Below are positions 59,686 through 64,000 of a stretch of DNA of 64,000 nt, piece after piece. The notes under the pieces are model-generated. The model was not told where the DNA came from and searched no databases. It worked only from the letters and a program-made list of their open reading frames with translations. The number at the start of each line of letters is the position of its first letter. Position 1 is the first letter of the stretch. The stretch covers positions 1 through 64,000 of the forward strand of contig JBGCEM010000054.1 in NCBI GenBank assembly GCA_045106335.1, written 5' to 3'. A program made the position numbers and the translations under genes. Source of the stretch: Aliishimia sp045106335. Its GTDB lineage: Bacteria; Pseudomonadota; Alphaproteobacteria; Rhodobacterales; Rhodobacteraceae.

Positions 59686-60180
59686 ATGGCTGACGAAATC
59701 AATACGCTCGAAGATCTCGCGGCTGTTGCAGGTGTGGATGCACCTGCTGCTGCGGAAGAAATATCCATTCACCGCGAACCGGTTCGCGACGAATTGGGCC
59801 GCGCTTACGCAACGGGCAAGCGGAAAGACGCTGTGGCACGGGTTTGGATCAAGCCTGGCTCTGGTAAAGTGACCGTTAATGGCAAAGACCAAGACAAGTA
59901 TTTTGCACGTCCTGTTTTGCAGCTGATCTTGCGCCAACCCATGCAAATCGCAGGCGTTGAGGGTGAGTTTGACGTCATGGCGACTGTCAAAGGTGGTGGA
60001 CTGACCGGTCAAGCCGGTGCGGTTAAGCACGGTATCTCAAAAGCGTTGCAATTGTATAATCCGTCCTTGCGTGGCGCACTGAAAGCGGCAGGTTTCCTGA
60101 CACGCGACAGCCGTGTTGTGGAACGGAAGAAATACGGCAAGGCGAAAGCCCGTAAGAGCTTCCAGTTCTCCAAGCGTTAA
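59686..60180 (+). CDS. rpsI: 30S ribosomal protein S9
   Basis: 164 residues with an N-terminal acidic extension of about 35 residues, common in alphaproteobacteria, before the core (YATGKRKDAVARVWIKPG). The core ends with KYGKAKARKSFQFSKR, the conserved basic tail that reaches the P-site tRNA. A strong terminator follows. Confidence 0.97.
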   Translation: MADEINTLEDLAAVAGVDAPAAAEEISIHREPVRDELGRAYATGKRKDAVARVWIKPGSGKVTVNGKDQDKYFARPVLQLILRQPMQIAGVEGEFDVMATVKGGGLTGQAGAVKHGISKALQLYNPSLRGALKAAGFLTRDSRVVERKKYGKAKARKSFQFSKR

Positions 60181-60204
60181 GCTCAATTCATATGTATTTG
60201 GAGA

Positions 60205-60230
60205 GGCGGGTTTTTTGACCCGCCTTTTTT
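60205..60230 (+). terminator. Rho-independent terminator of rplM-rpsI
   Basis: GGCGGG (60205-60210) pairs with CCCGCC (60219-60224), followed by six T. It separates the ribosomal operon from the convergent lipoprotein gene, whose stop lies within the T run. Confidence 0.9.
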
Positions 60231-60531
60231 ATGTGCAGCGTAAATTGATATGCAAAGTATATGGCTGGCCTGGAACAGCGCGTAATGATCTGCTTTCTGA
60301 TTGGCACCTGGTCTTTGACACAGTGATAATCGATGTCTTTTTGGCTGAGATCTCAATGCTGCACGGTGTACTGGCACAGTTTACACCATCTGCCCCAATG
60401 GCTGTAGCGCCGGATGGTGAAGATGTTATCAAAACTGTTCCAACATTTGAAAATTCTAAAGAGTCATCGTTTTTTGATCCGCCGCAGCTCATGACGAACA
60501 AAATCAAAGTGAATAATCCAAGCTTAGTCAT
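60229..60531 (-). CDS. Small putative lipoprotein with PEGA-like domain
   Basis: 100 residues. A hydrophobic N-terminus (MTKLGLFTLILFVM) ends at a Cys (FVMSCGG), which fits a lipoprotein signal although the lipobox is not ideal. The rest resembles a PEGA beta domain (VLITSSPSGATAIG...TPCSIEIS). It contains four further Cys, possibly two disulphides. Its ATG overlaps the tetR stop by 8 bp, so it is translated with it. Likely faces the periplasm. Confidence 0.6.
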   Translation of the reverse strand: MTKLGLFTLILFVMSCGGSKNDDSLEFSNVGTVLITSSPSGATAIGADGVNCASTPCSIEISAKKTSIITVSKTRCQSESRSLRAVPGQPYTLHINLRCT

Positions 60532-61141
60532 CCGGTGGCACCAATCCCAATCCGCGTAAGTACACACCTATCCCGGATTCCAGCAGATCTTCTGGCGGGA
60601 AAGGCGACGCGCGACCCGGTGAGTTGCGCGCAAACAATTCAACAACGCCATGTGACATAGCCCAAATATGTGCAGAAAACATTGACGCCGGTGGGCGTTT
60701 GTCCTCTGGAATGTGGCGCGATAAGTCAGTTGCAGCGCGTTCCAACACTCCATTGGCGCGACTTGCAACTTTGGCGAGTTCCGGTGTGCGATTCACACTA
60801 ATTCCACTTTCAAACATGGCGATATAGTGTCCTGGAAATCTGCGCGCAAAGGCCAGATAGGCGCGTCCTGTCGCTTCAAACGCGGCCAATGCTGACGGTT
60901 GGCCTGTCTGATACGCGTGCTCCATCAAATCAGCGAAAATCTCGTACCCTTGGCGCGCCGCTTCTGCGATTAAGTCCTCACGGCCCTCAAAATGCCGATA
61001 AACCGCCGCCGGGGTCACGCCCGCTTCCTTAGCGGCCTGGCTTAACGTGAAACCTGTTGGGCCTTTTTCTTCAATGAGTTTCAATGCAGCATCCATCAGT
61101 GCTGCTTTGAGATTACCATGATGGTAGCCGCGTTTAGCCAT
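60524..61141 (-). CDS. TetR-family transcriptional regulator
   Basis: 205 residues. The N-terminal helix-turn-helix is clear: AALMDAALKLIEEKGPTGFTLSQAAKEAGVTPAAVYRHFEGREDLI (about residues 12-57). The C-terminal ligand domain is of the TetR_C-type (WHG-like) with FARRFPGHYIAMF. It overlaps ppk2 upstream (8 bp) and the lipoprotein gene downstream (8 bp), so it is probably self-regulating within this operon. Ligand unknown. Confidence 0.87.
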   Translation of the reverse strand: MAKRGYHHGNLKAALMDAALKLIEEKGPTGFTLSQAAKEAGVTPAAVYRHFEGREDLIAEAARQGYEIFADLMEHAYQTGQPSALAAFEATGRAYLAFARRFPGHYIAMFESGISVNRTPELAKVASRANGVLERAATDLSRHIPEDKRPPASMFSAHIWAMSHGVVELFARNSPGRASPFPPEDLLESGIGVYLRGLGLVPPDD

Positions 61142-62003
61142 GCCAAATGTCCGGACCACCACAGATCAATGGATCTGGTGGCCCGACAACCGCATGATCT
61201 TTTCCGGCGTAGTCGACGCGGCTCAAAACGTGTTGCATTGCCGCCAAGCGCGCGCGGCGTTTGTCGTCAGTACGGATAACTGTCCAAGGGGTCTTTGGTG
61301 AATGCGTGTGTTCAAAAAGATCTGCAATTGCACTCGAGTACGAGTCCCACTTCTTCAATCCTTCAACGTCGATTTTGCTGAGTTTCCATTGCTTTAACGT
61401 GTCTTTTTCACGTTGAAGGAAGCGACGCAATTGTTCGGGTCGACTGACATTCAACCAGAACTTTACCAATTTGATTCCGTCCGCAGCCAACATGTCTTCG
61501 AAACGAGGGGTTTGTCGAAAAAATAAACCGCGCTCTTCTGGCGAACAAAACCCAAACACATGTTCCACAACTGCGCGGTTGTACCAAGACCGATCAAAAA
61601 ATACGATTTCGCCTGCGCTTGGAAGGTGCTTGATATAGCGTTGAAAATACCATTGCGATGCCTGCGTTTCGGTCGGTTTTGACAGGGCAACAATGCGCGC
61701 TCCGCGAGGATTAAGATTTTCCCGAAAGCGCTTGATTGTGCCGCCTTTTCCGGCCGCGTCGCGTCCTTCGAACACGATTGCAATCCGCGCGCCAGTCTCT
61801 TTGGTCCAAGACTGTAGCTTGACCAGCTCTATCTGCAACTTAGAGAACTCAGCGTCGTATTTTTTCCGGCTCAGACGTTTGGAATATGGGTAATCTGGGG
61901 CTAAGATGTGGCCCTTTTCGCTTTGCGCAATCGCGTCCCGGATCTGTTGCGGGGCGTCTTGGTTGTAAAAGGCGCTGATAGCACCGTCAAAAGGAAGGGC
62001 CAT
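61134..62003 (-). CDS. ppk2: Polyphosphate kinase 2
   Basis: 289 residues of the PPK2 family, which uses polyphosphate to phosphorylate nucleoside diphosphates or monophosphates. Walker A is FEGRDAAGKGGTIKRF, the lid region has PRGARIVAL, and Walker B is IVFFDRSWYNRAVVEHVFGF. The single-domain length fits class I (ADP/GDP kinases). I chose the ATG at 62003 (GGAG 8 bp upstream); ATG at 62021 is in frame. The window also carries a full Pho regulon, but far away. Confidence 0.9.
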   Translation of the reverse strand: MALPFDGAISAFYNQDAPQQIRDAIAQSEKGHILAPDYPYSKRLSRKKYDAEFSKLQIELVKLQSWTKETGARIAIVFEGRDAAGKGGTIKRFRENLNPRGARIVALSKPTETQASQWYFQRYIKHLPSAGEIVFFDRSWYNRAVVEHVFGFCSPEERGLFFRQTPRFEDMLAADGIKLVKFWLNVSRPEQLRRFLQREKDTLKQWKLSKIDVEGLKKWDSYSSAIADLFEHTHSPKTPWTVIRTDDKRRARLAAMQHVLSRVDYAGKDHAVVGPPDPLICGGPDIWHG

Positions 62004-62054
62004 GTGCCGGGCTCCGATCATGGGGTCATCCTTCTATATGGGATGTTAATCGGC

Positions 62055-63041
62055 TTAACGCAAACCGGCACGCTGTGCTGCGCGTTCAATCGCGGCCAGT
62101 GTTGCGGCTTCGTCCGCGTGATGTGGCATATGTCCGACCCCTTCTAGGACGGTCAAGACAGCGCTGTCGACGCGCTCAGCCAACGGGATCGAATGGACCG
62201 AAAGGGGCACGATCGTGTCAAGGTCACCGTGCACGATCTCAATCGGAAGTTTTAGGGTTGGGTATTTGTCGGCCATTTTGACGACATGAGGACGCACACC
62301 ATTTACTTGACGCGCATTGGCGCGAATGGTTTTCCGACGCAGCGTTAAGCCTGGACCAATATGATCGACATATCCGTCCGGAACCGCTTGTGGTTCAAAG
62401 ATTGTGTCTATGATGCCGTTCACGTAGCTGCTTGGCACAAAAGCGGACAAAAAGGGCACGAACAACGCGCCACCGGCAGGCGAGGCATTTATGCGATAGG
62501 TCCAGTCCAACTCACCTGGCCAAGGATGAGACACGGCGCCAAGCAAAATCAAACCGGCTGTATCCGGATTGTCCAAGGCCCAAGAAAGCGCAACGGCGCC
62601 CCCAAAGGAATGCCCTAAGATCAATGGGTTTACGATCCCAAGTTCATCTGCTGCTTGACGCAAGATATTTGCTTGGAGCGATGGGCTTTCTCCTGCCGAA
62701 TTCCAAGCTCCGCCAAAACCTTCTGGTTGCCGCGACCAGCCCAAACCGGGACGATCAAACACCGTCACACGATATTGGTCAGACAATTTCTCAACCAAAG
62801 AAAAGGTAAATTCACGCGTTGTGCCCGACGCTCCATGAAGCAAAATCAAATCGGGGCCTTCGCCGAACTGTTCTGCGTGGATTTTTACCCCGTCCAGCTC
62901 AATAAGTCGCCCGGGTGCAGGATATTGTCCTTCGGCACGCTTTTCGCGGATACCAGCGGTCAAATGAATAACCGCCAGGCCAATAGCCGTCATAAGGCAC
63001 AGAAAAAGCACGCGTTTAGCCACCAATTTGTTCCAAATCAA
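62055..63041 (-). CDS. Alpha/beta hydrolase with N-terminal membrane anchor
   Basis: 328 residues. A hydrophobic helix at about 8-30 (LFLCLMTAIGLAVIHLTAG) anchors or exports it. The hydrolase domain has the oxyanion region LILLHGASGTTREF, the nucleophile elbow GHSFGG, a later Asp (VHGDLDTIVP) and the catalytic His (EGVGHMPHH). The true substrate is unknown. It starts inside the 3' end of metA (26 bp overlap), so it is co-translated with it. Confidence 0.83.
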   Translation of the reverse strand: MIWNKLVAKRVLFLCLMTAIGLAVIHLTAGIREKRAEGQYPAPGRLIELDGVKIHAEQFGEGPDLILLHGASGTTREFTFSLVEKLSDQYRVTVFDRPGLGWSRQPEGFGGAWNSAGESPSLQANILRQAADELGIVNPLILGHSFGGAVALSWALDNPDTAGLILLGAVSHPWPGELDWTYRINASPAGGALFVPFLSAFVPSSYVNGIIDTIFEPQAVPDGYVDHIGPGLTLRRKTIRANARQVNGVRPHVVKMADKYPTLKLPIEIVHGDLDTIVPLSVHSIPLAERVDSAVLTVLEGVGHMPHHADEAATLAAIERAAQRAGLR

Positions 63042-63942
63042 AGTAAGTTGTTTGATAAATCTGGTTTATCCAATTTCCATATAGAAGATGTGCATGCGAC
63101 CGCCAGCGGTTTTGTGGCACTGCATTTGGATCGTCATTTGGAAAGTAGTTAACAGGCAGCGCAATTTCAGCGCCATCTATCTGAGTCTGACCCAAGTCGC
63201 GATTGTATTCCTCGCCCAAAGTGCCGCTGTCATACTCAAAGTGGTTCAGAATATACAGCGCGCGGTGATCCGGATCTTCTATCAATGCGGGGCCGGCGAC
63301 GTCAGACCCCAGCAGAATTGGTAGGCCAACAGCTTCGACTTCCGATCGTTTGACTTCTGTCCAACGGCTTACTGGAATCACACAATCATCTGAAAAACCA
63401 CGCAAATACGGGCTGGCCGGTGCCATATTGTTGTGGCGAAACGTCCCGAAAAGCTTAGAGGCAAGAAGATGCTTGGACACATTGTGCAGATAGTGCAGCA
63501 TCGCCATCCCGCCCCAGCAAACGCCAAATGTAGAATGCACGTTCGTTTGGGTCCAATCCATCACTTCACAAAGCTCGTCCCAATAGGTCACGTCTTCAAA
63601 ATCAAGATGTTCAATCGGCGCACCAGTGATGATCAAGCCATCAAACTTCTGATCCTTAATTTCTTGAAAGGGTTTATAAAACTCAGCCATATGTTCGGCG
63701 GCCGTGGTCTTGGTTGCGTGTTCAGACATGCGAATTAACGATAGTTCAATCTGAAGAGGCGTTGCCCCGATCAACCGTGCAAACTGATTTTCTGTTTGAA
63801 TTTTCTTCGGCATGAGGTTCAACAGCCCGATTCGCAATGGTCGAATATCTTGTCGGCTGGCTGTGTCTTCGTCGACAACCATAACACCTTCGCGTGTCAG
63901 AACATCGTAAGCAGGCAGCGAAGCGGGCAGTTTAATAGGCAT
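63016..63942 (-). CDS. metA: Homoserine O-acyltransferase, MetA type (predicted acetyl-specific)
   Basis: First committed step of methionine synthesis. 308 residues with catalytic Cys142 (GVCWGGMAM) and the His235/Glu237 pair (NHFEYD). Residue 111 is Glu (GAPIEHLDFEDVTYW). In studied MetA enzymes Glu111 favours acetyl-CoA and Gly111, as in E. coli, favours succinyl-CoA. So despite the MetA family name this is probably a homoserine O-acetyltransferase. Specificity is inferred from that one position. The start has no strong Shine-Dalgarno; a small hairpin lies upstream. Confidence 0.93.
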   Translation of the reverse strand: MPIKLPASLPAYDVLTREGVMVVDEDTASRQDIRPLRIGLLNLMPKKIQTENQFARLIGATPLQIELSLIRMSEHATKTTAAEHMAEFYKPFQEIKDQKFDGLIITGAPIEHLDFEDVTYWDELCEVMDWTQTNVHSTFGVCWGGMAMLHYLHNVSKHLLASKLFGTFRHNNMAPASPYLRGFSDDCVIPVSRWTEVKRSEVEAVGLPILLGSDVAGPALIEDPDHRALYILNHFEYDSGTLGEEYNRDLGQTQIDGAEIALPVNYFPNDDPNAVPQNRWRSHAHLLYGNWINQIYQTTYFDLEQIGG

Positions 63943-63956
63943 GGACAGTCCATTTT

Positions 63957-63970
63957 CTGATTTTTATCAG
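63957..63970 (-). promoter_or_regulatory. Small hairpin in the metA leader, cut off by window edge
   Basis: CTGAT and ATCAG (minus strand) enclose a 4-nt A loop 15 bp upstream of the metA start. MetA genes in alphaproteobacteria are often preceded by SAM-binding riboswitches, but only 58 bp of leader are visible and I cannot match the core. Confidence 0.2.
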
Positions 63971-64000
63971 GTAGTTGCGTGTTGAAGTTAAGCTAAAGCC

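Noticed and set aside
63943..64000. SAM-II or SAM/SAH riboswitch before metA
   Set aside because: Only 58 bp of leader are visible, and no conserved riboswitch core could be matched; just a small hairpin remains.

Overview
The window looks like chromosomal DNA from a marine alphaproteobacterium of the Rhodobacterales (roseobacter group). This is inferred from gene content and protein character: a B12-dependent ribonucleotide reductase (NrdJ) of 1214 residues, an IalB-family protein, a class II DAHP synthase, the gene order phoR-pstSCAB-phoU-phoB, and a YicC-Gmk-gamma carbonic anhydrase run. No rRNA, CRISPR array, plasmid origin or prophage is visible. The only mobile DNA is the 5' end of an IS5-like transposase cut by the left edge.

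Layout. 0-3.5 kb: IS5 fragment, fabI-gpt, pdxH, a two-domain cold shock protein overlapping a DUF192 gene, and tRNA-Pro(UGG). 3.5-8.2 kb: nrdJ, preceded by about 750 bp without a gene that holds DnaA boxes, AT-rich repeats and a structured leader. 8.2-16 kb: cell-envelope genes (M15-like peptidase, L,D-transpeptidase, lpxD with its own ACP and ketoacyl-ACP synthase, ialB), then an intergenic region with two likely small RNAs carrying CCUCC anti-Shine-Dalgarno motifs, then a HerA-like ATPase. 16-21.5 kb: a five-gene branched-chain amino acid ABC transporter. 21.6-30 kb: sugar dehydrogenase, GlxA-type regulator, aroG, PAS protein, yicC, gmk, gamma carbonic anhydrase and a Cys/Met PLP enzyme. 29.6-37 kb: a complete phosphate-sensing and uptake operon with a three-heptamer Pho box before pstS.

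37-48.5 kb is the most distinctive part. A single 2981-residue gene encodes a predicted type I-secreted adhesin. It starts with a seven-motif FG-GAP (integrin alpha-like) propeller, followed by ten tandem Calx-beta repeats, a von Willebrand D-like domain, an eleventh Calx-beta repeat and cadherin-like repeats. Upstream on the same strand lie a GT-B glycosyltransferase and a TIGR03032/DUF4915-like protein.

48.7-64 kb: ligA-recG, a 42-residue membrane peptide, a NifU-like scaffold, hisI, gluQ, trmFO, enoyl-CoA hydratase, thioesterase, EamA transporter, rplM-rpsI, and a leftward run metA - hydrolase - ppk2 - tetR - lipoprotein with overlapping or closely spaced genes. Between 48.9 and 57.6 kb the palindrome TTTGCAAA occurs twelve times; I saw none elsewhere in the window.

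All product names come from reading protein motifs and context by eye. No database search was run.
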